Origin: Bin76 sp963665765
Lineage (GTDB): Bacteria > Actinomycetota > Acidimicrobiia > Spongiisociales > ZC4RG35
DNA length: 64,000 bases
NCBI GenBank assembly: GCA_963665765.1
Contig: OY762464.1
Coordinates: 62,001-126,000, forward strand
Direction of reading: 5' to 3'
The notes beneath the pieces are model-generated. The model worked only from the letters and a program-made list of their open reading frames with translations, was not told where the DNA came from and did no database searches. Both the position numbers and the translations under genes were made by a program. Every line of letters begins with the position of its first letter. Positions within the stretch are counted from its first letter, which is position 1. Positions 24,437-32,961 of the stretch are shown one piece after another.

Positions 24437-25555
24437 GTGACACCGGAAGAGCGGTCGCCCCGGTCTGCCCAACCGCCTCCTTGGCTTAACCGATGGTTGA
24501 TGACCGCCTCTCTCACCCTCTTGGCCATCGCCGCCACGCTGTGGGTGTTGGGCCAACTGGCCGACCTGCTGCTGCTGATCTTCTTGGCGCTGTTCCTGTC
24601 GGTGGCGCTCATCCCCGCGGTGGACTGGCTGGAAAAGCACCGGTGGAATCGCCGGTGGGCCACGGTGGTGGTCTTTGTGGGGACGGTGTTGATGATCACC
24701 CTGTTCTTGGCAACCCTGCTGCCGCTTTTCATCAATCAAACCGCCGCCATCACCGTCAAGTTGCCTGACTATCTGAAAGCAACCGAGGAGTGGCTCAACA
24801 ATTTTGTTGACATCGATCTGCTGGACACCCAGGTACGCGACCAGTTGGAGGATTTGGGGTCGCTGCTTCAGCAATATGGGGGCCAGGTGGCCGGCGGGGT
24901 TCTGGCGGTGGGCACCACCGTGGCGAATATGGTCTTCCGAGGGGTGACCGTTCTTCTGTTTGCTTTTTATATGGTGGCCGAGACGCCCAAGATGCTCCGC
25001 CTGGTGCTTTCCTTCTTCTCGGCCTCCCGCCAGCGCCTCCTTTTGCAGATCTGGCAAGTCTCGATAGAAAAGACCGGCGGATACGTGTACTCGCGGGTGA
25101 TCCTGTCGGCGGTTTCGGCGGTCATCACCGCCGTGGTGCTGGCCTTTCTTGCGGTGCCCTACCCGGTGGCTCTGGGAGTGTGGGTGGGAGTGATGTCCCA
25201 GTTCATACCGATAATCGGTACATACATAGCCGGAGCGTTGCCGGTGTTCATCGCCCTTATCGAAAAGCCAGTCACCGCCCTGTGGGTGGTCGTCCTGATC
25301 ATCGGCTACCAACAGATCGAAAACCTGCTCATTTCGCCTCGGGTCACCTCTCGGACCATGGCCATCCATCCGGCCGTGTCGGTGGGAGCGGTGATCGCCG
25401 GGGGCTCGCTGATGGGGGCGGTGGGAGCGGTGCTGTCCCTACCCGTGGCAGCTATCATCCAGTCCCTGATTTCTACCTCACGGCAACGTCATGAACTGGT
25501 GGTGGGGTTTGATGAGCAGAATGAAGAAGATGGCCCGGATGGTCCGGAGGACTGA
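24437..25555 (+). CDS. AI-2E family transporter
   Basis: This 372-residue membrane protein of the AI-2E (PerM/YdiK) family has two N-terminal helices, a longer loop (residues 90-160) and a C-terminal helical bundle. The loop IPIIGTYIAGALPVFIAL and QQIENLLISPRV near residues 255-315 are the most conserved blocks. A role in autoinducer export is known only for a few members; others are ion/H+ antiporters. The start is GTG 24437. The box TAGCCT ends seven bases before it, so this may also be a leaderless gene, but no -35 box is clear. Confidence 0.88.
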   Translation: MTPEERSPRSAQPPPWLNRWLMTASLTLLAIAATLWVLGQLADLLLLIFLALFLSVALIPAVDWLEKHRWNRRWATVVVFVGTVLMITLFLATLLPLFINQTAAITVKLPDYLKATEEWLNNFVDIDLLDTQVRDQLEDLGSLLQQYGGQVAGGVLAVGTTVANMVFRGVTVLLFAFYMVAETPKMLRLVLSFFSASRQRLLLQIWQVSIEKTGGYVYSRVILSAVSAVITAVVLAFLAVPYPVALGVWVGVMSQFIPIIGTYIAGALPVFIALIEKPVTALWVVVLIIGYQQIENLLISPRVTSRTMAIHPAVSVGAVIAGGSLMGAVGAVLSLPVAAIIQSLISTSRQRHELVVGFDEQNEEDGPDGPED

Positions 25556-25556
25556 A

Positions 25557-25838
25557 CCGGCCATCGAAACACCGGGCCACCCGGATGCCTCGGCGCCGAA
25601 AGGCCCATTGGCAGGAGTGTCGGTGGTCGAACTGGCCGGATTGGGACCGGGACCCTTTGCCGGCATGATGCCGGCCGATATGGGCGCCGAGGTGACTTTG
25701 ATTGACCGACCCGACGGGAACGTGGACTACGCGGCGGGTCAGGTTGTTCGCTACTCGTACGCCCGCACCCTCCCCGTCCCGAGGAGAAGACACCACCCGG
25801 ATTTCTTCACAGTCTGGGGCTGTCGGAGAGGACGATAG
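25557..25838 (+). pseudogene. N-terminal remnant of a class III CoA-transferase (CaiB/BaiF)
   Basis: Between 25602 and 25721 the frame reads PLAGVSVVELAGLGPGPFAG and DMGAEVTLIDRPDGN, the first strand-helix unit of the CaiB/BaiF family (formyl-CoA transferase, alpha-methylacyl-CoA racemase). After that the reading loses all family resemblance and stops at 25838; the remaining 300 or so residues of the family are missing. It sits just upstream of a fatty-acid operon, where a methylacyl-CoA racemase would fit. Its beginning overlaps the codons right after the AI-2E stop. Confidence 0.75.
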
Positions 25839-25887
25839 ATAAACTTCACCACCATGGTGTCGTTGAAGTAGAAGGAAGTAAGAGCAA

Positions 25888-27744
25888 ATGAACAACCGGG
25901 ATCTTCAATCCGAACGTCGGCAGATCGATCAGGCCGTCGATGGTCTGACTCTGGTGGACCTTCTGAACCGAGCGGCGGATGACCATGGGGACCGGTCCGC
26001 AGCCCGATGGCAATCCGAAGACGGGGAGTGGGAGCGACTCACCTGGCAACAGATGCGACAGATCACCCATCAGGCGGCGGCCGGCCTGCAAACCCTGGGA
26101 GTGGGCGCGGGAGACTTCCTGGGCATCACCGCCGGGGTCCGTCCCGAGCACGCTCTGGCCGACTTGGGGATCGTGCACACCGGGGCGGTTCCGATCACCT
26201 TCTACGAGACCCTCGCCCCACCTCAGATCGCCTACATCGCCCGGCAAACCGGGGTGAAGGTGGCCATTGTGGAGAATCCGGCAGCCTGGGAACGTTGGCA
26301 GGCGGTCCGATCTCAGCTTCCCCGGTTGGAGACTTTTGTCATGCTGGACACTCCCGAGGATGGGATGCCGGACGACGTGATCTCCTGGGAGACATTGTTG
26401 AAACGAGGCGCGGAGCTATTGGAGAGCGATCCGGAAACGGTGGCTCGGTCCGCCGGGGAAGTCACCCCCGATCAGTTGGCCACCCTGATCTATACGTCGG
26501 GGACCACCGGAGATCCCAAGGGCGTGATGGTCACCCATCGCAACGTGGTGTGGACGTCCGAGAGCGCATCCCGCACCCTGAACATGCCTCCGCACGTCCG
26601 AACTTTGGCCTATCTGCCTTTCGCCCACATCGCGGCGCGGACCGGCACCCATTACACTCCCCTCTTCTTGGCGGGAGAGGTCTACTATTGCCCCGATCTC
26701 ACCCAGTTGGCCGACTACGCCCGAGCCTGCCGCCCGCAGGCTTTTCTGGGAGTGCCGAGGGTGTGGGAGAAATTCCAGGCTCGACTCCTGGAAACGGTGG
26801 ATGCGGATCCCAAGCGCCGGGACCTGATCCACAAGGCCATCGACAACGGTCGCCAGGTGGTGGCGGGCCGACTATCCCGGAAGCACGCCTCGCTCGGCAA
26901 GCGCCTCAAGCACGCTTTGTTCGATCGGGTGATCTTTTCCAAGATCAGAGCCCGTCTGGGAATGGATGAACTGAAGTTGGCTGTCACCGCCGCCGCTCCG
27001 GTCAGCCGCGATCTGCTGATTTTCTTCCACGCCCTGGGCATTCCTCTCTACGAGATCTATGGGATGAGCGAAAACACCGGCCCGGCCACTTGCACAACCA
27101 CCGACAATCCCGCGTTGGGAACGGTTGGCAAGCCATTTTTGGGGGTGGAGGTGGAAACTGCCGACGACGGCGAGATCAGAATCCGGGGAGGAGTGGTGAC
27201 CGACGGTTATTACCGGTTGCCCCAGTCCACCGCCCGCACTTTCGCGGAAGACGGGTGGCTTTACTCCGGAGACCTGGGAAAGTGGGATAAACAAGGGAAC
27301 CTGCAGATCGTGGGCAGGAAAAAGGAGATCATCATCACCTCCTCGGGGAAGAACGTCGCCCCCGCCGCTCTGGAGACTTCCCTTGCCGGCCATCCACTGG
27401 TGGGAGGAGTGTGCATGGTCGGGGATAATCGGCCATATCTCACCATGCTGGTTTCCCTTGATCCCGAAGACGCGCCCCGGTGGGCTGAACAAAAGGGAAT
27501 ACCCGGCGACAACTGGGAGGCTTTGACCACCAACGCCATGGTTGTGTCGGAAATCGAGTCCGTCATGGAAAACGCCAATCAGATGGTGGCCCGGGCCGAG
27601 CAGGTGAAGAAGACAGTGGTAGTTCCCGACGCTTGGAGCCCCGACACCGGGGAGATAACCCCCTCCATGAAAGTCAAGAGGCATGTGGTGATGGACAAGT
27701 ACGCCCCGCTGATCGATCGGCTCTACCAGGACGAAGCTCCTTGA
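25888..27744 (+). CDS. long-chain acyl-CoA synthetase
   Basis: This 618-residue AMP-forming ligase activates fatty acids with ATP and CoA. The core motifs are YTSGTTGDPKGVMVTH (near residue 200), YEIYGMSENTGPAT (near 390), GWLYSGDLGKWD (near 455), GRKKEIIITSSGKNVAP (near 475), and the catalytic-lysine region GEITPSMKVKR near residue 595. The overall form is that of FadD15-type long-chain ligases. AAGGAAG precedes the ATG. It begins a run of co-oriented genes covering most of a beta-oxidation turn (ligase, hydratase, hydroxyacyl-CoA dehydrogenase, acyl-CoA dehydrogenase). Confidence 0.92.
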   Translation: MNNRDLQSERRQIDQAVDGLTLVDLLNRAADDHGDRSAARWQSEDGEWERLTWQQMRQITHQAAAGLQTLGVGAGDFLGITAGVRPEHALADLGIVHTGAVPITFYETLAPPQIAYIARQTGVKVAIVENPAAWERWQAVRSQLPRLETFVMLDTPEDGMPDDVISWETLLKRGAELLESDPETVARSAGEVTPDQLATLIYTSGTTGDPKGVMVTHRNVVWTSESASRTLNMPPHVRTLAYLPFAHIAARTGTHYTPLFLAGEVYYCPDLTQLADYARACRPQAFLGVPRVWEKFQARLLETVDADPKRRDLIHKAIDNGRQVVAGRLSRKHASLGKRLKHALFDRVIFSKIRARLGMDELKLAVTAAAPVSRDLLIFFHALGIPLYEIYGMSENTGPATCTTTDNPALGTVGKPFLGVEVETADDGEIRIRGGVVTDGYYRLPQSTARTFAEDGWLYSGDLGKWDKQGNLQIVGRKKEIIITSSGKNVAPAALETSLAGHPLVGGVCMVGDNRPYLTMLVSLDPEDAPRWAEQKGIPGDNWEALTTNAMVVSEIESVMENANQMVARAEQVKKTVVVPDAWSPDTGEITPSMKVKRHVVMDKYAPLIDRLYQDEAP

Positions 27745-27777
27745 CTGTCGAATCCGCCGCGAGACAGGAGACCAACA

Positions 27778-28683
27778 GTGTCTGACATAACTTTCGACCA
27801 GAGGGTGGCGATCGTCACCGGGGCAGGAGGAGGCCTGGGGCGGAGCTACGCCCTGGAACTGGCCCGCCGCGGCGCCCGAGTGGTGGTCAACGACCTGGGC
27901 GGCGCCATCGACGGCACGGGGGGAGACCGCCGACCTGCTGATCTGGTTGCCCAAGAAATCAGGCGGCGCGGCGGGGAGGCGGTGGCCAATTACGACTCGG
28001 TGAGCAGTCCCGAAGGGGGAGCGGCGATCGTACAGACCGCGGTGGACGCTTTCGGGACGGTGGACGTGGTGATCAACAATGCCGGGATCCTCCGCGATCG
28101 CAGCTTCGGCAATCTCACTGTGGCGGAACTGCAGGCAGTCATGGATGTGCACCTCATGGGTGCTTTCTATGTCTCCCTTCCGGCCTTTCCGCACATGAAG
28201 GAAAAGGGGTACGGCCGGTTCATCTTCACTTCCTCCAACGCCGGCATCTTCGGCAATTTCGGCCAAACCAACTATGGGGCGGCCAAGGCCGGGCTGGTGG
28301 GGTTCTCCAACGTGCTGGCATTGGAAGGGGCCAAATACAACATCAAATCCAACGTGATCGCCCCGGTGGCCCGAACCCGGCTCACCGAAGAGCTGCTCGG
28401 GCCGCTCACCGATTTCCTGGACCCTGACCAGGTCGCTCCCATGGTGGTCTATCTGTGCTCGGAGGAAAACCAATTCACCCACCAGATATTCACCGCCGGC
28501 GGCGGTCGATACGGACGTATCTTCATCGGCACCAACCAAGGCTGGTTCTCGGGAATGAAAGTGACGCCCTCGGTCGAGCAAATCCGAGACAACCTCGATC
28601 AGATCAGGGACATTTCCCAATACGAGATACCGATGAGTTCCACGGAAGAGATCATGTTGATCGCCAAGGCCATGGGAGGTTGA
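27778..28683 (+). CDS. MFE-2-like 3-hydroxyacyl-CoA dehydrogenase (SDR)
   Basis: This 301-residue short-chain dehydrogenase has the nucleotide-binding TGAGGGLGRSYA, NNAGILRD, and the catalytic Ser/Tyr/Lys in FTSSNAGIFG and NYGAAKAG. The long insertion VVVNDLGGAIDGTGGD and the extended C-terminus are typical of the dehydrogenase part of peroxisomal multifunctional enzyme type 2 (HSD17B4 group), which oxidises (3R)-hydroxyacyl-CoA. The MaoC-type hydratase encoded four bases later makes (3R)-hydroxyacyl-CoA, so the two would act in sequence. The start is GTG 27778. Confidence 0.88.
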   Translation: MSDITFDQRVAIVTGAGGGLGRSYALELARRGARVVVNDLGGAIDGTGGDRRPADLVAQEIRRRGGEAVANYDSVSSPEGGAAIVQTAVDAFGTVDVVINNAGILRDRSFGNLTVAELQAVMDVHLMGAFYVSLPAFPHMKEKGYGRFIFTSSNAGIFGNFGQTNYGAAKAGLVGFSNVLALEGAKYNIKSNVIAPVARTRLTEELLGPLTDFLDPDQVAPMVVYLCSEENQFTHQIFTAGGGRYGRIFIGTNQGWFSGMKVTPSVEQIRDNLDQIRDISQYEIPMSSTEEIMLIAKAMGG

Positions 28684-28686
28684 GAC

Positions 28687-29544
28687 TTGCCGATCGACGT
28701 CGAGTCCGCCCTCGCTTCCCGGCTTCCCGCCCGGGTGTTCGCCTGGGATGAGGACCGGGTGATCCTGTATCACCTGGGGCTCGGCGCGGGTGCGCCGCCC
28801 ACTGATCCCCGGGAGTTGTCCTACACCTACGAAGGCGATCTGGCGGTGCTTCCCTCCTTCGCTACGGTCGCCGCCTACTCCTCCATGGAGACCGTCCCTT
28901 CAGCGAGCGGGGTGGACATCAATTGGGCGCTGGTGCTCCACGGTGAGCAGGATCTGGAGGTCCGCAGCCCCATCCCTCGCCGCGGCGAAGTGACCAGCCG
29001 GCCGCGCATTGCTCACATCTACGACAAAGGGCGGGCCGCCCTGATGGTGGTGGAAGTCACTTCCACCGACAACCGGACCGGCCAAGTGCTGTTCGTCAAT
29101 CGCGCCTCCCTGTTCATCCGGGGAGAAGGAGGATGGGGTGGAGATTCCGGTCCCCGGGCATCGAATCAGGCGCCCGGGCGGGAACCCGACCACATCGTCC
29201 GCTCCGCCACTCTTCCCCAGCAGGCCTTGTTGTACCGGCTGTCGGGAGACAAGAACCCTCTCCACGCCGATCCGGGGTATGCCGCCCTCGGCGGTTTCGA
29301 CCGTCCGATCCTTCACGGACTTTGCACCTACGGAGTGGTCGGCAAGGCGGTCATCGATACGGTGCTGGATGGGGAGGCCGGACGCGTCCGGCGCTATCAG
29401 GCGCGATTCTCGGGAGTGGTGTTCCCCGGGGAAACCGTGGTAACCCGAATCTGGGAAGAAGCAGATGATATGGTTCTCCTGGAGGCAGCGGTTGAAGAGC
29501 GCGCCGCCACGGTGCTCTCCCACGCTGCCCTGTGGATGGAATAG
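28687..29544 (+). CDS. MaoC-type enoyl-CoA hydratase 2
   Basis: This 285-residue protein is a double hot-dog hydratase. The C-terminal hot dog has the hydratase 2 signature LYRLSGDKNPLHADPGYA followed by FDRPILHGLCTYG, with the catalytic Asp and His. The N-terminal half is the degenerate hot dog that shapes the acyl pocket. It hydrates trans-2-enoyl-CoA to (3R)-hydroxyacyl-CoA, the substrate of the preceding SDR. The start is TTG 28687, three bases after the SDR stop. Confidence 0.9.
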   Translation: MPIDVESALASRLPARVFAWDEDRVILYHLGLGAGAPPTDPRELSYTYEGDLAVLPSFATVAAYSSMETVPSASGVDINWALVLHGEQDLEVRSPIPRRGEVTSRPRIAHIYDKGRAALMVVEVTSTDNRTGQVLFVNRASLFIRGEGGWGGDSGPRASNQAPGREPDHIVRSATLPQQALLYRLSGDKNPLHADPGYAALGGFDRPILHGLCTYGVVGKAVIDTVLDGEAGRVRRYQARFSGVVFPGETVVTRIWEEADDMVLLEAAVEERAATVLSHAALWME

Positions 29545-29560
29545 AGAGGAGCGACCAGAA

Positions 29561-30751
29561 ATGGCATCGTCGGTGGCCCGAAGTCAGATAGATGAGAGAG
29601 TGGAACGCTTGCTCTCCGGATTTCCGCCCGCCGATACCAGCCCGGTGGAATTCTGGGGCGCCCAGTTCGATCTGGGCCTGGCTTGGCCCTCTTTTCCCGA
29701 GGGATTGGGAGGAATGGGCGTCACTCCTGCCGAGGCGGCTTCGATCAACCGGATGCTGGGAACAGCAGGCGCACCGTCGGACAATACGAGCCGTAACCTG
29801 ATCGGTTACGGGATGGGCGCGCCCACCGTGGTGGCGCACGGAACGTCGGAGCAGCAACACCGCTGGTTGCGCAAACTGTTCACCGCCCAGGAGATATGGT
29901 GTCAGCTGTTCAGTGAACCGGGGGCGGGGTCGGATGCCGCCGGAGTGGGAACCCGCGCGGTTCGGGATGGCGACGAGTGGGTGGTGAACGGGCAAAAAGT
30001 ATGGACCACTCTGGGACACAACGCCAAGTGGGGCATGCTCACCGCCCGCACCAATCCCGGAGTTCCCAAGCATCGGGGCATCACTTATTTCATCATCGAC
30101 ATGGAGCAGCCGGGGGTGGAGGTACGCCCGCTCCGCCAGATCACCGGCGAGGCTGAATTCAACGAGGTCTACTTCACCCATGCCCGAGTTCCCGATTGCA
30201 ACCGCCTGGGGGGTGTGGGGGAGGGGTGGCGAGTATCGGTGACCACCCTGTTGAACGAACGAGTGATCATCGGAGAGAACATCAGTCCCCGGGGAGAAGG
30301 CGCCATCGCCACCGCGGTGGAGGTGTGGCGCAACTCCGATTCGGATGACCCGGTCCGCCGTGACCAACTGATCCGGCTGTGGGTGGAAGCCGAAGCCATT
30401 CGACTCACCGGCCTCCGAGATCGGATGGCCCGTCTGCGGGGCACGCCGGGACCGGAAGGATCCACGCTCAAGCTCCAATGGGCGGAGTTACGCAAGCAGG
30501 TTTTCGCATGGGCGGTCGACATGATGGGCGCCCGGGGAATGCTGTACCCGGAGGCATATCAATTCCGCACCCCCGACAGTCTGGAAACCCACCACAGCCC
30601 GCAGTGGCAGTTCCTCCGTTCCCGAGCCAACTCCATCGAAGGCGGGACTTCGGAGATTTTGCGCAACGTGATCGGGGAGCGGGTGCTGGGACTCCCTCGC
30701 GAGCCGCGGGTCGATCTGGAACTTGCCTGGAAAGATATCTCTCGCAACTGA
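29561..30751 (+). CDS. acyl-CoA dehydrogenase
   Basis: This 396-residue flavoenzyme performs the first oxidation of beta-oxidation. Motifs include WCQLFSEPGAGSDAAG (FAD/substrate loop), EWVVNGQKVWTT, and the C-terminal NSIEGGTSEILRNVIGERVL, where members of this clade keep the FAD-contacting loop. The ATG at 29561 is preceded by GAGAGGAGC; the frame stays open for 32 codons upstream, inside the MaoC gene. The gene ends the fatty-acid operon, and no thiolase is in the window. Confidence 0.92.
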   Translation: MASSVARSQIDERVERLLSGFPPADTSPVEFWGAQFDLGLAWPSFPEGLGGMGVTPAEAASINRMLGTAGAPSDNTSRNLIGYGMGAPTVVAHGTSEQQHRWLRKLFTAQEIWCQLFSEPGAGSDAAGVGTRAVRDGDEWVVNGQKVWTTLGHNAKWGMLTARTNPGVPKHRGITYFIIDMEQPGVEVRPLRQITGEAEFNEVYFTHARVPDCNRLGGVGEGWRVSVTTLLNERVIIGENISPRGEGAIATAVEVWRNSDSDDPVRRDQLIRLWVEAEAIRLTGLRDRMARLRGTPGPEGSTLKLQWAELRKQVFAWAVDMMGARGMLYPEAYQFRTPDSLETHHSPQWQFLRSRANSIEGGTSEILRNVIGERVLGLPREPRVDLELAWKDISRN

Positions 30752-30803
30752 ACCATCGCCGGGCCGGGCAGAGGCCGCCGGGATAGTTATTCTTCCCGGT
30801 GCC

Positions 30804-31772
30804 ATGGCGCGGGTATTGATAACCAGACGGATAGATCCCCGGGCAGCGGCACTGCTGGCCGACCACGATGTCCGAACCTGGACGGAAAATCGGACCATGC
30901 CCCGAGATCAATTGCTGGCGGGAGTGGATGATGTGGACGGGGCGTTGGTGATGCTCACCGACCGCATCGACGACGAGTTTCTGGAGGCCGGGGCCGGGCT
31001 CCGGGTGGTCTCCCAGATGGCGGTGGGGGTGGACAATGTTGATTTGGGGGCCTGCACCCGCCGGGGGATACCGGTGGGACACACTCCCGATGTTCTGACC
31101 GAAACCACCGCCGACATGGCATGGGCGCTCTTGGGCGCGGTCGCACGGCGAATACCCGAAGGGCGGGACTACGTGCTGGGGGGTCACTGGCGGGAGTGGG
31201 ACCCCGATCTTCTGCTGGGAAGTGACCTGTGGGGAACCACGCTCGGTATTGTGGGAATGGGGAGGATCGGGGCGGCGGTCGCCAAAAGAGCAGCAGGCTT
31301 CTCTATGAGGGTGGTCTACCATTCTCGCTCGGCCAAGCCCCGGGTGGAGCAGGAGACCGCCGCGGTCTACCAGGAGTTGGAGGAACTGCTGAGCGGCGCA
31401 GACCATGTGGTGATCACCGCCGCCTACACTCCTGAGACACACCACCTGATCGACGCCGAGGCATTGGCCGGAATGAAGGCCACCGCCACCTTGGTGAATA
31501 TCGCCCGTGGACCGCTGGTCGACCCCGACGCTCTTTACCGGGCGCTTCGATCTGGTGGAATCGGGGCCACCGCCCTGGATGTGACGGAGCCCGAACCTAT
31601 GCCGGCCGACCATCGGCTGCTCGGTCTTCCCAACTGCCTGGTGGTGCCTCATCTGGGATCGGCCAGCCGCGGCACCCGGCTGGCGATGGCCACCCGGGCG
31701 GTGAAAAACCTGCTGGCCGGCCTGGAGGGAAATCGGATTCCCTGGTGCGCCAACCCCGAGGTCTACCCCTGA
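30804..31772 (+). CDS. D-2-hydroxyacid dehydrogenase (glyoxylate/hydroxypyruvate reductase type)
   Basis: This 322-residue NAD(P)-dependent enzyme has VVSQMAVGVDNVDL, the Rossmann motif GIVGMGRIGAAVAKRA around residue 150, the catalytic arginine in NIARGPLVD around residue 234, the glutamate in VTEPEP and the histidine in VPHLGSAS around residue 284. Those are the marks of the GyaR/GhrB/SerA superfamily, and the short form without an ACT domain suggests glyoxylate or hydroxypyruvate reduction. The ATG at 30804 fits the family; the frame is open upstream into the acyl-CoA dehydrogenase gene. Confidence 0.88.
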   Translation: MARVLITRRIDPRAAALLADHDVRTWTENRTMPRDQLLAGVDDVDGALVMLTDRIDDEFLEAGAGLRVVSQMAVGVDNVDLGACTRRGIPVGHTPDVLTETTADMAWALLGAVARRIPEGRDYVLGGHWREWDPDLLLGSDLWGTTLGIVGMGRIGAAVAKRAAGFSMRVVYHSRSAKPRVEQETAAVYQELEELLSGADHVVITAAYTPETHHLIDAEALAGMKATATLVNIARGPLVDPDALYRALRSGGIGATALDVTEPEPMPADHRLLGLPNCLVVPHLGSASRGTRLAMATRAVKNLLAGLEGNRIPWCANPEVYP

Positions 31773-31829
31773 GCAAAGCCGGAAGAGGGGAGGAGCGCTC
31801 AGGAAAACTGTCCAAGCGCCCCGCCCGGG

Positions 31830-32495
31830 TCAAAAGTCGGGTTGGCCGAACACCACCGCACCCGGTTGAACCGCCAGCAGCGCGCCCTGCCGCACCGAAA
31901 CGCGCCCAATGGTCTCGGAAAAGCGGTTGGAGACGCCGCGGGTGCTGCCGGCGGCCAGGGTGGCGTCCCCCAAGACCCATTGGAGTCCTTCGGTGGTAAC
32001 GCCGATGGCGTGGCCTCCCAGTGGAATCAACGAAACCAAATCTCCGGGCCGGCCGTGCAGCCGAGCCCGATGGCGCACCACCGTTGCCAGATCCTCTCCG
32101 GCCAACCATATGATGCGAGCGGCCGACCAGCGATGGTCAGCCAAAAGCTCGGCGTTGGCGAGCAGGTGGTCCAAACGCCCACCATAACCTCCCACCACCA
32201 TCACCAGGTCGGCAACCGGGACGGCGGCTTCCATCGCCAATTCCAGATCGGTGCAATCCTTGTCTTCGGGATACCGTTCCAGATCCCCCTCATGCCGATC
32301 GGCTGCGTTCAGAGAAACCGAATCCAGGTCACCCACCAGCAGGTCGGCTGTGAACCCCAGCCGATGGGCGTGGTCCAGTCCCGAATCAGCGGCGATCACC
32401 CAGGCCTCAGCAGGTATCCACCGGGCTGCTTCTGCGGGGGGAGGGTCACCTCCGGTGAACACCGCCGCCACTCGTTGGGCTGCATGAGATTGCAT
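31830..32495 (-). CDS. thiamine pyrophosphokinase
   Basis: This 221-residue protein converts thiamine to thiamine diphosphate. The catalytic domain has VIAADSGLDHA (residue 34), VGDLDSV (54), EDKDCTDLELA (77) and GGYGGRLDHLLANAEL (102), which are the ATP/metal and thiamine-binding motifs of the ThiN/TPK family. The C-terminal domain contains SLIPLGGHAIGVTTEGLQW, typical of bacterial TPK. The ATG at 32495 is followed by a second ATG out of phase. It is divergent from the phosphofructokinase gene across a 466-base intergenic region. Confidence 0.9.
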   Translation of the reverse strand: MQSHAAQRVAAVFTGGDPPPAEAARWIPAEAWVIAADSGLDHAHRLGFTADLLVGDLDSVSLNAADRHEGDLERYPEDKDCTDLELAMEAAVPVADLVMVVGGYGGRLDHLLANAELLADHRWSAARIIWLAGEDLATVVRHRARLHGRPGDLVSLIPLGGHAIGVTTEGLQWVLGDATLAAGSTRGVSNRFSETIGRVSVRQGALLAVQPGAVVFGQPDF

Positions 32496-32961
32496 CGTCC
32501 CTTGAAACTACCTCCCCCGGACCCCATGGAAGAAGTAGGTTCCTGACTCGGAGAACAAACGGTATACCTCTTCAACATCGATTTCCGGGGGATTTCTCGC
32601 AATTGACCCCTAGTTTCAAGTTAAACTAGAAGTTTATTTATCTAGTAAATTTAGGTGTTATACTGGCGTCTTAGGAAGTGTCTAGGGCAGCGGATACGGA
32701 AACCAGGGTGGCCTGCATGGCTCCAGGGAGTTACCTATATTTTTCTTAGATTGTTGATGCGATTCTCGGAGTTCTAACCTCGGGTCGGTGGTTTTTTCGA
32801 GCCTGGGACCGGGAAACCGGGCACCGCCCCAGAGGCCCAAGGTCAAAGGCGGTTGTGTTCGTCCGCCGGACCCGACCCCGCAGTCATGGCATCGTATAAT
32901 TTGATAAGTTCCATGACTGAAGAAGGTTGAACTTGGGAAGCTGGACTTGAGCTTTGACGCC
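32496..32961. other. 466-base repeat-rich intergenic region
   Basis: No gene is apparent. The part 32600-32665 is conspicuously AT-rich for this genome and holds two overlapping inverted repeats: TAGTTT (32611-32616)/AAACTA (32623-32628) and ACTAGA (32625-32630)/TCTAGT (32641-32646). TTGACC (32603-32608) and TATACT (32659-32664) resemble promoter boxes but are not spaced for one another. Further on, 32790-32880 is GC-rich. The region may hold long untranslated leaders of thiN and pfkA or a small RNA. Confidence 0.5.
32881..32919 (+). promoter_or_regulatory. pfkA promoter flanked by a nine-base inverted repeat
   Basis: CAGTCATGG (32881-32889) and CCATGACTG (32911-32919) are perfect inverted copies. 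Between them lies a consensus TATAAT (32895-32900), which would start transcription near 32907, between the arms. The arms could be an operator pair that blocks the promoter. No good -35 box is visible. Confidence 0.5.

Noticed and set aside
25850..25859. Palindrome CACCATGGTG before the acyl-CoA ligase gene
   Set aside because: Ten bases with an NcoI-like centre can occur by chance in high-GC DNA, and no promoter boxes are placed around it.
26872..28773. Open frame of 633 residues on the minus strand
   Set aside because: It is antisense to the acyl-CoA ligase and the SDR; the translation has no domain pattern.
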